A stretch of DNA of 64,000 bases, taken from NCBI GenBank assembly GCA_947044365.1, contig OX345636.1:25409466-25473465 (forward strand), written 5' to 3'. The translations under genes and the position numbers were made by a program. The notes under the pieces were generated by a model. The model had not been told where the DNA came from and did not search any database. It was given only the letters and a program-made list of their open reading frames with translations. Source of the DNA: Petrosia ficiformis (taxonomy: Eukaryota > Porifera > Demospongiae > Haplosclerida > Petrosiidae). Below are positions 1 through 11,660 of the stretch, piece after piece. Each line of letters opens with the position of its first letter. The stretch's first letter is position 1.

Positions 1-479
1 ATTCTAGCTAGTTTGTGAATTAATGTATATAATTATATTGCAGTCAAAGTAGGTACAAAAAAATAGCAATAAATTCTTTTCAGTTAATTATCAACTTGCA
101 AAGTAATCAACAAAAAAATAATAATGTTCACAGGTTTATGGTTGACCAAATCCTCCATGCCCCCATAATGGACTCTATTACTATGGTCACTAACAAAATT
201 GGTCCACTTATGCTAGAGCTTTGATAATTGTGCAGTTAAATTTTCAGAACATCACAAAGACCATCTTTGTCCTTCATCTCCATTGTGAATAATGGCACAC
301 GATATCCTGTTTCAGCAACTAGTGAAACAGCATCTTCACATTTAAAAATTTTTCATAACTAATTTAATGTTTATGTAGTGTGTAGATCTATTAGTGATAT
401 AAGTTGCTGGTGGGGCTAGATATAGGAATTTAATGATTATTGCATCATATTAAAAATTAATTATTATTGCATCATATTA

Positions 480-553
480 AAAATTAATTATTGATTATAA
501 TTATCAGAGAGTACTACCGTACTCTCTGATAATTATAATCAATAATTAATTTT
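480..553. repeat. Perfect 35-bp inverted repeat (hairpin)
   Basis: Two arms at 480-514 and 519-553 are exact reverse complements, separated by the 4-nt loop TACC. The arms are AT-rich with a central AGAGAGTAC block. No ORF lies inside. It could be a tiny palindromic MITE or a cruciform; no target duplication is evident. Confidence 0.85.
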
Positions 554-763
554 GTTGCTAAGGTATATACCATTCTGGCTTTGTTTATTAGTTATATTTG
601 ATATAATACATCATAAATTTTATTATTTTGTATAAAAAATACTTAACTATGTATGTAAATTGTAGAACATGGCAAGTGTCTATAGTTTGTAGAGCAATGC
701 CCACATTTTACTTCCCTATATAACTTTCACTTATTAACAGCCTCGGTACAGACTTACAATTCC

Positions 764-890
764 TTAGTTAGACAGAAGTCCTTCTAAGAAAGCCATACAT
801 GTAAATACCCAAATCATGGTTGATGGCTCATTAGCTGCAGGAAAGCAACAAGGCGAGTGTTTGAGTCAGTGGCAATGCAGCAAGCACTTA
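764..890 (-). repeat. Interspersed repeat R3, copy 1
   Basis: Reverse-oriented copy of a roughly 130-bp repeat also found at about 7670-7825 and 42120-42265. Shared landmarks are the CAAACACTCG(C/T)CTTGCTGC block and a GAAGG(T/A)C(C/T)TCTGTCTAA block about 80-90 bp further on. No coding capacity is seen. Confidence 0.6.
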
Positions 891-1164
891 TGAAAATGGC
901 ATTCAATTTGAAATGAAACTTCTGCAGTGGTTGAAAATGTCTTCTTGATATTTGTAACTCTGAATTTCATTGTGAATGTGGTTGGAATTGTGTTAGAATC
1001 ATTATGATAGTTCAACAAGATTTTTTTGAAAAATATCACCAGTTTTGCTATTTGCCAATTCTCTGCTTCATGACGATCTCTGACCAAAAGTTATTTTGTG
1101 TATTCAGACTTTTCCAATCTTACATAGCCATAGTCTCTGATATATTTCATTAAAATATGAAAGA

Positions 1165-1364
1165 ACATGTAGGGATATCAAAACAGAAAACGTACACAAA
1201 GAAGATTGGGATGGTATCTTAGCAAAAACTAATCACTTCCATATAACCTTATACATAAGTATAACTACATGTGTGTACTACAGAGTTATATGGAAGTGGT
1301 TAGTTTGCTATGATACTGTTCCAATCTTGTTAGCATCTTTTTTGTTTTTGATATCCCCACATTT
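1165..1364. mobile_element. MITE-1 copy (long TIRs)
   Basis: About 80-bp imperfect terminal inverted repeats: the left arm starts AGGGATATCAAAAC and the right arm ends with its complement GTTTTTGATATCCCC. The inner arms read ACTAATCACTTCCATATAAC and the complement. No protein is encoded. The same family recurs at 3814-4222, 42530-42778, 43205-43335 and about 36865-36940. Confidence 0.75.
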
Positions 1365-1446
1365 TTAAAATACTTGTTCCTGTTCTTCTTGTCAATGACT
1401 AGTTGATAAATTGTGAAGTAAAATTATTATAAGAAAAATTAGAATT

Positions 1447-1447
1447 A

Positions 1448-1480
<33 letters not shown>

Positions 1481-1482
1481 CT
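1447..1482. repeat. (AAT)n microsatellite
   Basis: About a dozen AAT/ATA triplets, lying just 3' of the TRIM-NHL gene on the minus strand. Confidence 0.9.
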
Positions 1483-1526
1483 ACATTATTATACTCTAAG
1501 ATAAACATGTCATGTTTAAAATAGAT

Positions 1527-3641
1527 CTACAAAACAACTAGTCTGTTATTACTATGGTCACTAACATACAAGTTACCTAATGAATCTACTGTTATACCAA
1601 ATGGTCTATTAAACTCTCCCTCTCCACTACCACTCTTACCAAAGCAATGTATAAAACATCCATTAGTATCAAATATTGAGATACGATTATTACCATACTC
1701 ACTAACATATAATAGATTATTATCTATGATGATAGAGGAAGGATGTTTAATTTCACCAGGATTAGACCCACGTGAACTAAATGTCGAGATGTATTGTCCT
1801 GTTGATGTGAACTTCTTGATACAGCGATTATTAGTATCTGCAACATACAAATATCCTTCGTTGTCAAATGTCACATCCCATGGATAATTGAATTGTTCTG
1901 GTAATGGACCTTTCTTTCCAAAACTATGAGAGTAGGTGAGGTCATTATTGAGAACTTGAATACGATGATTATCAGTATCAGCAATGAATATTTGTCCTGT
2001 TGTAGGATGAGCTGTAATACCTCTAGGAGTATTAAACTGAAGAGGACCATTGCCTGTCTCACTACTCCCAACTGATTTCACACAATCACCTTCAAATGTT
2101 AGTTCCTGTAGTCGATGATAATCAGTTACTAAAATGTGTCTATCATGAGATATGGCAACTCCATGAGGAAATGTGAATTGACCCTCCTTTGTTCCCTGTG
2201 TTCCAAATGACTTCACTTTCTTTCCCTCCTTGCTTAGTATTGTGATACGATGGGCACTATACTCAGCTACTACAATCTCTTCATTCTTACTGATTACTAC
2301 GCCAAATGGTCTATTGAGTCCTGATATAATATTCACTGGTTTACCTCTCATCTCAGGGGAAGGGATGATATGAAGAGTAAAGGGACTACCAGGGATATTC
2401 ACACCTCCTAATCGTATTGTCACTTGATGTTTTCTTCTTGTACGTGGTGTAAAGCTTATATCATAGTTTCCTGACTGGGTCTCATTGATATCACATGATA
2501 TTAGTTGACTATCATCAGCAGAAGAGAGTTCGCAAGAGATGAGGGAAAGAGGAACTGAAAGGGGAAATCCATCTTGAGTCTGGAGGTTGAGAGTGATAGT
2601 CGATTTCTTATCAATGTAACAAGCATTCGTGACGAGAATCGATTTACTAAACTTTAACTCACCAATTCCCTCGTATTTATCAACCAATGTCTGATTACTA
2701 GTGAATGTGATGTTGGCCTCCTCTATCGGTTGAAATACAACAGGGTTGACATCTTGATTGACTGTTGTCATTACTTGCGCCATATTCTGTTTCTCCCTCA
2801 ATATCTGTTGTTGACTCCCAACCTTCAGAATCTGTTCTACAAACTCCTCACAACCTTTCAGCTGTTTAAGGACTGTCTCTGCCTCTTCTCTCTGTTTGGT
2901 TAGTAATTGAATCTTCTGTTGTACTGCAGTGTCTACCTGTTGAACTAACTGTCTCTCTGACTGTTGAACTAAGTTTATGATTAGTTGAGACTGTGTATGG
3001 ATCTGTTTCTTGACCTCTGCTCCCTGTTTTGTGACCTCTCTCTCTTGAGTGATGAGGTTAGTCATTGCTGAATTAACATCGGCTACTTTTGTTTTGACTT
3101 TTGTGAGGTCGGCCTCTATTTCATGATGATGTTTAGGGTAGGACTCTGTAACGAGGTTGTAATCATGGTATCGATGTAGTTTACTAACTGTACAATCTCG
3201 ACAAATAAGCTCTTGACAGGTTTCACAGTAGACTTTGAATGACTTTTTATGATCGTTACACTTCATATTTCTATCCTCATTGAATGGAAGTAGTTTAGAA
3301 TTATTGAGTACTGCTATCAGGCTATTAATGAGGAAAGCAGTAGGGAATTCATTGGGTCCTATGTCGGGTAGTTGTGTGGATTTACGACATGAAGGACAGC
3401 TTATGAAATACTTGTCTCCCTGTTAGTAAATAAGATAATATATAAACAACGAAGTGTTAACTAAACCAGATTGTGTGTGTGTGTGTACCTGTTGTTCTTG
3501 TGGTAGTTTCTCAATACATTTTAAACAAAAGCTATGTAAGCATGGAAGAGTTTTGGGGTTAGTATACTGATCCAAACATACATTACATGTTAGTTGTTCA
3601 TCAAGTTCCTTGAGAGCAGTAGAAGAAGATTGTTGAGCCAT
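1527..3641 (-). CDS. TRIM-NHL protein, RING E3 ubiquitin ligase (two exons)
   Basis: Exon 1 is 3641-3489 (51 codons) and exon 2 is 3419-1527. The 69-nt intron has GT at 3488-3487 and AG at 3421-3420; phase 0 joining gives 681 residues ending at a TAG. Domains in order: RING finger (about 18-70) with CNVC, CLHSFCLKC and CPSC ligand pairs, the last pair only present after splicing; B-box 2 (about 105-142) with CNDH, CETC, CRDC and H ligands; a Q/E/K-rich coiled coil (about 145-270); a filamin/ABP280-like Ig domain (about 310-405, containing GGVNIPGSPF); then about six NHL repeats (about 415-681) with repeated R-I-x-V/I and Y-V-x-D-x-x-N-x-R motifs. This is the TRIM2/TRIM3/TRIM71 (LIN-41) architecture. 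In that family the RING promotes ubiquitin transfer and the NHL propeller binds protein or RNA. It appears intact. Which ortholog it is cannot be decided here. Confidence 0.93.
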
Positions 3642-3813
3642 CTCTTTCTCCTTTCTAAAGATAGACTGGTTATTTCCTAATATGGTAGAAATATAATTAT
3701 TAATAGTAATAACAGATATTTGTGGTTATGAACAGTTTGTAGAAAAGTGGGATCATTATTTGTACCATATATGGTAATATTAAGAACATTTTCAATAAAA
3801 AACGAAAGAAGAT

Positions 3814-4222
3814 ATATGTAGGGATGTCAAAACCCTCCAAAGTATGCAAAGAAAGTCTGGATAGTACTAACACAGGAGGTTAATGTTGGACCCAAAATTA
3901 AACAAACCACTTGTATATTATAACCCTACATAAGTATGTGGACATACACAGCTCTAAAGCAAAAGACAAAGAGCTATACATATGTATGTAGGTGTAGTGT
4001 TAATACAAAGTTCAATTTTATTACAATACTACAATACTAATTTGACAATCTGTAACCAACTAACAACACTGGCAAATACCAATCAAACACATCTATTTAT
4101 ACCATACACTATTAATAAATACAGGAAATGAGAACTCAATTATTACAAAACAGAATACATATTAATACTATATCACAGTAGAAGCAGTTTGTTTAATTTT
4201 GGATACTATGACCCTCTGTACT
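3814..4222. mobile_element. MITE-1 copy
   Basis: Left end TAGGGATGTCAAAACCC with the family inner motif GGACCCAAAATTAAACAAAC near 3895. The complementary TTTGTTTAATTTTGGATACT lies near 4190-4210. It sits just upstream of the TRIM-NHL gene. The interior is longer than in the 1165 copy and is non-coding. Confidence 0.65.
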
Positions 4223-5000
4223 AGTACTATCAGGGGCAGATCCAGCAGTTTTATAAGGGGGATTTGCCTACTAACTGTTACGTAAGCAACTTGGCCACTA
4301 GGAGAGTGTGGGAGCATACCCTTCCAGGAAAACGACATCAAACCTGGCAGTTTTTCAGACTAAAAGTTATGATATTATTTATTTATATTTATCTACAGAG
4401 GCTAAAGAGGAAACTGCACAAGTTGCTAATATTAACCAGCTCCCTTGGACCAATGGCTTTACATCAAGCAAGCATTACATCATAAATACAGTATAAGTAT
4501 ATATCAAGTCAGTCTCTGGTACGTGACTCCCTCCAGCAGAATTATGTGTTTATTTAAAGATAGTGTAGTCAATCCGGTGGTCCTAAATCTCATTAACTAT
4601 GTTAGTCTTAAAAGTTGTTCTACATTACTAACATGGAAATAATGCTATATTATTTATAGTGCCTTTTCAAGACATTAGTCTTTTGTCAGCCATCTCTCCC
4701 AGCATGAAGTTCATTAGTGATAGGGGATTCCAATTTCAAAGTATTCAATTCTTTAATTCCTATCATGAAATTACAGGTATCCAGTACTAGTTCTAGAATT
4801 GATTATTTCATTCCAAGTACGTAGTCACACTCATGACACACCCCATTACAAAACAACAAATTTAATACTTTTTTGGAATTTTAACAACACGATTATACCA
4901 GCTGTCAAATTCAAACCATTCAGCTGTTACTAAGTACTCAATATTGTACTGAGTGTACTCAATTCCATCGATTCTTATTCTCAGACTACTTGGTATCAAA
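4223..5000. other. Intergenic stretch without a supported gene
   Basis: Only short open frames without recognisable domains. The segment at 4233-4260 (GGGGCAGATCCAGCA) resembles common degraded repeat ends, but I could not delimit an element. Confidence 0.5.
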
Positions 5001-6890
5001 TCAATGTCAGAAATTTTGTAATCGCCTCTCACTAAAGTTCACTAAGTTCAACCACACCCAGTTGCAAGTTAATTGGTATGAACAAACGAACAATGGGACA
5101 AATTTGTAATTGAGACCATATTGCTGTGAGAAACCCTGAACTACCAAACACCAAACAAGGTTTATAGGGCTTAACTGAGCTATCAGCACCAACTTTTCAT
5201 TTAAACACCCATCTACATCCTATAGCCTTTCTTTGTTTAGGTAGCTCCACTAAGTCCCAGACATCACTTTCATGAATAGACTGCATCTCCTTATCCATGC
5301 TGTCTTCCATTCTTGTTTTTCTGGACTAGATAAAGCATCACTTACTGTGGTTGGATCTTTGTCAATCATCTCAACTGCATCAATCCAATCTCCATAATAA
5401 TCAGATCTTCGTCTCTCTCTCTGGGATCGTCTCACAATAGGTTCCTTTTCTGCAATGTTGCCCTTCTCACTGTTCAATTCGTTTTCCTCTTCTTTATCAC
5501 AATTTTCTTCTTATGGGTCAGGTTTCTCTAATTCAACCAGCCTTTTCTCAGGTTCCTTTTGTTCCATCTCAGCAATTCCCAACTTGGACTCCTCAAAAAC
5601 TACATTACGGCTATGAATAACATGCTCCTTCTCTACATCATACAATCGATATCCTTTTGTCTCTGCACCATATCCAAGTAGAATACATTTCCTTGCTTTC
5701 AAATCTAACTTGGATCGTTCATCCTTTTCAATGTGTGCATACACAGTACATCCAAATACACGCAAATGAGAAACGTCAGGCTTGTAATCGTTCCAAGCCT
5801 CAAAAGAAGTCATACCGACTACAGCTTTGCTTGGGCTGCAGTTTTTCAAATACACAGCGGTTGAAAGACTCTCTCCCCAACATTTCTTGGGGAGTTTAGC
5901 ACCAATTAACATTGAACGAACAGCTTCAACCAATGTCCTGTTCATCCGTTCTGCTACATCATTCTGTTCAGGGGTATTTGATATTGTCAGCTCATGTCTA
6001 ACTCCTTCTGCTTCCAAATACGCATTGAAGTCAGTTAAAGTGTACTCGCCTCCATTATCTATGCATAGTGTCTTCAGCCTGTGTCCTGACTCTCTTTTAA
6101 CCGTGGCCTTCCACTCTCTAAACTTCCGAAACACTTCGTCCTTCTTCTTCAACATGTATACAAAGTGAAATGGATTTTATTGTCAATAAAGCTCAGAAAA
6201 TATTCAGCACCACTCAATGACTTGTTTTTCAGTTTTCCACACACATCACTATGTACAAGTTCCAGAGATCTTACAGCTCGTTTCCTCCCGGTACTAGAAA
6301 ATTTACTCTTATGGAGTTTCCCTTGAACATACGGCTCACAAAGCTCAGTAGACTTCGTCACATCGTAATTGAGCCCATTCACTAACTTATCTTTTTCCAA
6401 CCGTTTTTCTCCTAGATGACCATATCTTCTATGCCAGACACTCTCATTCTCTGCAACATAAACACATGGTGGGTGGTGAACATTAACACAGTTCAAATAA
6501 TACAAGTTCCCTTTCTTCGATGCAATGGCAATTACTCTTTCCTTTTGATCTGTGACGAGACAACAAGTATTGTAGAAGTTCACTCTCTTTCCGGCTTCAA
6601 CCATCTTTGATACGCTGAGCAGGTTTTATGGCAGATCAGGTACATAGAGGATGTCATGGAGCTGGCACCCTTTCGTTACACCATCTGGAAGTACAAGTCT
6701 TAACTTAACAAATCCCCTTGCTGTTGGTTCTAAACGATGATCGTCTCCCAGTACGTATCACCGATTGTGTCCTCTTGAGTGATTTGAGCTCAGTGAACTT
6801 TGTTCATCATTTCAAATATGACACGTTGCTCCAGAATCAATGATTTAATGATTCAGCTTCAATGTACCCTTTGCTGCTAACACCTGACTA
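5000..6890 (-). pseudogene. Ty1/copia-type retrotransposon pol remnant
   Basis: Read right to left: an aspartic protease motif D-S-G-A-T-C-H (about 6845-6820); a GAG-pre-integrase zinc region (6604-6149; W-H-R-R-Y-G-H-L-G and L-H-S-D-V-C-G); a frameshift near 6150; the integrase core (6155-5511; D-N-G-G-E-Y, then N-x-x-A-E-R-M-N-R-T-L-V and a chromodomain-like tail with C-I-L-L-G-Y); and the N-terminal start of the RVT_2 reverse transcriptase (5477-5010; C-R-W-V-F-K then stop, then a QGFSQQYGLNY segment). The catalytic RT motifs and RNase H are absent, and no LTRs were found. There are several frameshifts and stops, so it is a dead fragment. Confidence 0.9.
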
Positions 6891-7670
6891 GTAGTCACCA
6901 GCCCAATGTCACTGTTAGCCAGCAACTTCAGGACACAGGTAAGATGCTGGGTTTATAGCCGTTATATATATCACAGTGTCTAATTACTTGGCCATATTGT
7001 AGCTTGTCGATATGAAGTAAAACAAAGTCTTCAGAGTGGTTTCTATGGCCAGACTTGGCTGGCTAAAGATAGAACATCCGGCCGAATATATGTGTGTTTG
7101 AAGGTTAGTGTAGAAGTAAAATGAGTGATTAGGTGTGTTCTATGTGTAATGATTAGGTGACTAGTATAATGTGGGTCAGTGTCACCTGATGTACACTGAA
7201 TAATAAATAACTGTTGGCCATTCATGATCTCTGTATGAGTATATGCATATTTAAATATTACTTAATTTCTATTACCTGTGATAATCAGAACTTTTTGTAT
7301 CCAAATTGTTACTTGTTTTGTGTGTGAATTTTTTTACTCATCTTTGTTTGTTGTGCTATGTTTTCTTCAAATGTTCAGTTATTTCCATGGAAGCCAATAT
7401 TTACATACATGCTATAGGGCTAAGTGTGAGCTGCTGTTTGCACACTTGTAAGGATAATCACAGCCTCTGGGTGTGTAGAACCCTCTTCTCATGCTAATTT
7501 ATTTTGCAAACACATCAACACTTTGTGTTTGCAAAATAAATTTTGAGTCAGTATCAATGGTTGCATTTTTGAAGTCCTTTGACAACCACATTTCTAGTTT
7601 TCTACACAAGATAGTCTACTAAATGTGCTTTAAGCTTGTGCAAAAATCCAAAGTTATAAGCAATGAAATT
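6890..7670. other. Gene-free stretch with one hairpin
   Basis: No supported gene. A clear inverted repeat occurs at 7497-7542: ATTTATTTTGCAAACAC and its complement around an 11-nt loop. This could be a small palindromic element or a terminator-like fold; function unknown. Confidence 0.6.
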
Positions 7671-7825
7671 GACAAAGACGCTAAGTGTGGGTGTTGGCAC
7701 TGGCCACTGCACATTCAAACACTCGCCTTGCTGCTTTCCTCCCACTAACGATCCATGATTTTGGTGTCTACATGTATGACATTGTTAGAAGGTCCTCTGT
7801 CTAAGTAAGTTAAAAGTTTGTGTTT
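7670..7825 (+). repeat. Interspersed repeat R3, copy 2
   Basis: Same repeat as 764-890 (inverted relative to it) and 42120-42265. Contains CAAACACTCGCCTTGCTGC and AGAAGGTCCTCTGTCTAAG. Non-coding. Confidence 0.6.
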
Positions 7826-7929
7826 TGTAAAATACAGAAGTTATGAATGAAAACGTTTGGATTGCACATGTGCATTTGTGAATTAATTGGCAATTTTTAA
7901 TTTCATCCAAAACCACCAAACTGCCAATT

Positions 7930-8344
7930 AAACAAGATATATAGAGAAAAAAGTATCCCTATGATTGCTTGGTGTCCAGCATTCAGTAATCTCGGCTGAT
8001 TTCAGTTATCAAGCCTGAAACACAACAGCCTATTATAGTTGATTACCTACTATCCTTACCTTTTAAAGAATCTTGTAGAACCTTAGGAATATATTTCAGG
8101 TAGACACTAATAGTTTCAGTTTCTACATAGCAGCTTTCTTTCTTTCTTCCTGCTACTGCAGCAGAGCTAGAGCGCGCGTTCTATCATGCGCCACACCCAT
8201 TAATTGACTGAGCCCCGGGAATGACACAACTTCCGTAACTATGTCATACTTGCGCAAGTGGACACAAGAATATATATATATATATATATATATAGTTCGA
8301 ACCCGTGGGAAAGCAATCATAGGGATGGCCCTACAGGCATAAAA
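7930..8344 (+). mobile_element. MITE-2, near full-length copy
   Basis: Reference copy of the commonest family in the window. Left end AACAAGATATATAGAGAAAA followed by TATCCCTATGATTGCTT; right end GAACCCGTGGGAAAGCAATCATAGGGATGG. The ATCCCTATGATTGCTT block is inverted at both ends, so it is a TIR element of about 415 bp. The interior has a conserved GC-rich block (GCGCGCGTTCTATCATGCGC) and a TA microsatellite (8269-8294). No ORF, so it must move with another element's transposase. Confidence 0.85.
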
Positions 8345-9240
8345 ACACTGTCAATAATATTTCACAGTATGTGTAGGTTTGCAATTTCCTTAGCTAAATA
8401 AACATTTACTTATTAACCAAAGATCTTTTGGGATGGCATACACTTTAATAAAAAATTAGTACTGTGCATGCAAAACAATGGAGTCAGACTGTGAGGCTAC
8501 TACTCTGGGTTGTCACTTCTATTATACAAACCACAGAATACATGCTTGAGTGAGAAGGAATACATCCCCCAAAAGGCCCCCCCCCCCTATGTACCTCATT
8601 ATTTTAAGTGACAACCATAACAATTAGAACATGAAGTCATTATATCTGGTGTATAAATTCTGTGACTATATTATACTTACAAATTTGTAATAATAATATG
8701 AAATTTCATTCTGAATGTTTGTTAAATTAGGGAATGTCTGGGACTGAGCATGACTGCAAAGTTTATGGGCATAGTAGCAAGCTTTTAATATAATTCAGTC
8801 AAGCCAACTGTACCATTTGCAAATATTTTAAAAAGAAAGCTAAGGTTTAGAAATGGCATACCTCATGGTACTCACCATGAGGATAAAATTACATAGCCAA
8901 TTGACAGACAACAAACTAAATCATGTAGCTATATATAGTAATGAAGTTCACAGAAAAACATACATGCTTGGATTTCATTACCTACATTTGTAATATTTAT
9001 CATCATAAGTTATGGTATCCCTTTTTATTATCATTAGCTATTTATCTTCATATCTATAATATTATGATTATTAGCTGTTTGTTATATGAATACTTAAAAT
9101 TATCTAGATAAATTGAACCAGATTTAATGTCATGACTTTTGAATATGACATATATGTTCACCTTGGTTTTGAAGTGGTTTGACAAAATGTAATAGTTTTG
9201 GAGAATAGACTACAGCTAGTTGCTATGGCAATGGAGCCTA
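8345..9240. other. Gene-free stretch
   Basis: AT-rich sequence with a C11 run at about 8578-8588. I see no coding exon, RNA gene or recognisable element. Confidence 0.5.
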
Positions 9241-9244
9241 ATAT

Positions 9245-9245
9245 A

Positions 9246-9282
<37 letters not shown>

Positions 9283-9430
9283 TTTATATAGTATGCTAAT
9301 AGGTCCTATATACAAAATATAGGACCTGAGTTTTGTGTTCGAGGATGTGCTATAGCCCGAGCCTGTGAGGGCTATATCACATCCAAGGACACAGAACGAG
9401 GGTCCTATTATTATTTCCTATATTCAGTAT
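9245..9430. repeat. TA microsatellite and short palindrome
   Basis: (TA)n at 9249-9278, followed by an inverted repeat around 9301-9328 (AGGTCCTATAT and its complement). A further GGTCCTATT lies near 9411-9419. Possibly the ends of a small palindromic element. Confidence 0.5.
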
Positions 9431-9689
9431 ATATATGCATAGAGTGGTCAGACAGGTCTATATTTTATATATATAAGGGATGATGTCACCATCATACTAT
9501 ATCCTGATAACACCTTACTTCAAAGAATTTTACAGTACTATAACAGTGATACAGTGCATATATATCCCTTTGATGTTTGATACATGCATTAGTGGTGGTT
9601 TGTCACCTCAACTATGTTTAATAACAGTGTACACAGTGGTGAAACACAGGACGTAAATTAGTTATATCACCTACTAGTGCTATATCACA

Positions 9690-9835
9690 TTTATAATCAC
9701 CTCACCCTCTGGCCTGCGGGCCCTTGGTCGACAGAAAGACAGACACTCTCTTTCCAGGAAACAACATGACCACAGCTGAACTCGAACCACCGTCAGGAGG
9801 CTGAAGCTCCAACCACTAAGCCACACTGCCCCCTT
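9690..9835 (-). mobile_element. tRNA-derived SINE (reverse orientation)
   Basis: On the minus strand the unit begins GGGGGCAGTG and has a Pol III A box TGGCTTAGTGGTTGG (complement of 9809-9823) and a B box GGTTCGAGTTC (complement of 9778-9788). The boxes are about 20 nt apart, closer than in a canonical tRNA (about 31-33 nt), so this is a tRNA-like promoter head and not a tRNA gene. A non-tRNA body continues to about 9690. It would be transcribed by Pol III and moved by LINE machinery. No second good copy was found in the window. Confidence 0.7.
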
Positions 9836-9944
9836 AAAATAAAAAAAGAGTGCCCATCAAACTGGGACTATTTGGTGGGAATGACATATATATATATATA
9901 CATTGTTTATTTATAATTATAAAATTACATGTATGCAGTCGAAC

Positions 9945-10310
9945 CTTCACACCATTGGGACCAAGTAAACTGGCGATCATGATTATAGAGGTTGTCCTCA
10001 TTTCAAGGGTGAATTTGTATTATAAAGAACATTATTAATGTCATTAATATGGAGGTGTACTTATTCCAGAGAGTGCTGAATAGAGAGGTTCCACTGTATA
10101 CTATATGCTGGGAAAATTACATGAAGGAAAAATTTAGCAAATTTACATTATGTATAATGCTGTTCACAAAAACAAAAATAGTGAATTTACGGTATAAACA
10201 TAACGGGGTAAAGTAACTAGCAATTTGTGAATATTTAAATTTTGCTAACACTCTAAAATTTACGGTTCGCAAAAATATTCCTTCTCATAATTTTTCTGCC
10301 ATACAGTATG
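9945..10310. repeat. Degraded repeats, including a TIR element at about 10085-10310
   Basis: 9945-10085 holds two inverted, related blocks of the TCGAACCTTCACACC...TAGAGAGGTTCCACTGTA type, which I recall as a widespread invertebrate repeat. 10085-10310 has imperfect inverted ends: ACTATATGCTGGGAAAATTA, and ATACTGTATGGCAGAAAAAT read from the other strand. It is non-coding. Confidence 0.5.
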
Positions 10311-11220
10311 TGATCAAGCAAGCAAAAGCCCATCAAAAGCAACAAAACAACCAGTATAGCACAATATTCACAGAAACCAGACACTATCACTATTTCAGTT
10401 TTATTAGTTATTTGTATAATAATTATCGTAATGAGCTGATGTGCTCACATACATGTATGTTTGTGTCTTTGTGAAAGATAAGCATTTATGGCCACCCCTA
10501 TCAGTATGCCATTTTCAATGCAAATTTAGGGCATTTCTATACACAAGCAACTGCAATTTTACTGTACTTGTTGTGAGGGTTCTGCAAATTCGTTAATTTT
10601 GTAGTTATACATATATAATTTTTGTAGTGAATTTTGAAATTTTACTGTACTTCCTATGAACAATAGCAGATCCTATATCTCATAGGCGAGGGGCTGGCTA
10701 CACAAGACTATTTAATACTTTGGTACTAAATTACTAATGTTCGTGACTTCATTCGTGTAGGGAGATGGTATTCCTTCTCTATTGTGTGTATATCTGTTAT
10801 ATAATTATATATTATGAATATTATTATGGGAGATAGTTATAAACATCAAACCACTTCAAGAGTGGTGTGGGCATATATCTCCCTCAGTACATCAAAGGTT
10901 ACCATGGTGATCGCCACACCATGGTATATACATATATATATCACATTTGATAACAGTCTGTATTTTAAGGATGTAATACAAAGGAATGTGATACTATATG
11001 ATACTAGTTTGTTAAACATGCTGTATGCAAAATTATGGACCTACTTTTTTACTCAAATCTTAGCTGTCAGTATAAGTTCAGTATATATTCAGATTGTCCA
11101 TGGTTTGCCCTGAAAATAAAACACACACACATACATTGTTACACAAAATCAAAGTATATACATGTACATAACTACATGTATGTGTACATGTATATACACA
11201 GGTACATAACTACATGTATG
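10311..11220. other. Gene-free stretch
   Basis: Short open frames only. 11120-11220 contains ACATGTATG/TACATAACTACATG tandem copies. No exon, RNA gene or complete element recognised. Confidence 0.5.
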
Positions 11221-11224
11221 TGAT

Positions 11225-11660
11225 GTGCTTCTTAAGCATTTTTAAAGCACTAAGCACTTTCTTTGTAGGCTTTGTTTCATTTACATCTGAAGTGGTTGAT
11301 TGTGACAGCTGATTATCACATGTACACTAAATTTAGTTTCCACCTGTGTCAGTGTAACATTGCCACGGACATTTGCAGCTGAACTTTCAAGTTTGAACTC
11401 TGGGCTTTTATAACAGAGAAAATTCCTTGGTTTTGAACCATTACATCTTACCTGAAAACCTATAGGGCAACTTCAAAGCTAAGTGCAAGCATTGTAGTAA
11501 GGTGATTTCTGGGACAAAAAATAATTGAAATAGCACTTTCAAAGTGCTTCAGAAAATACTTAAGCACTTTGTGTACAAGTGCTTGAAAAATTGCTTACTG
11601 CTTGTAGCACTTTTATAAGTGCTTGTGCTTTGCTTAAAGCACTAAATGTATTAGACTCTT
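11225..11660. repeat. Cluster of AAGCACTTT/AAAGTGCTT dyads
   Basis: The octamer-like word AAGCACTT or its complement AAGTGCTT occurs roughly ten times between 11225 and 11650, in both orientations, and again near 11910. Densest at 11535-11645. Not a regular tandem array and not a named element that I recognise. Confidence 0.6.

Noticed and set aside
5657..6168. Plus-strand open frames of 80-113 codons
   Set aside because: Antisense shadows of the copia integrase.
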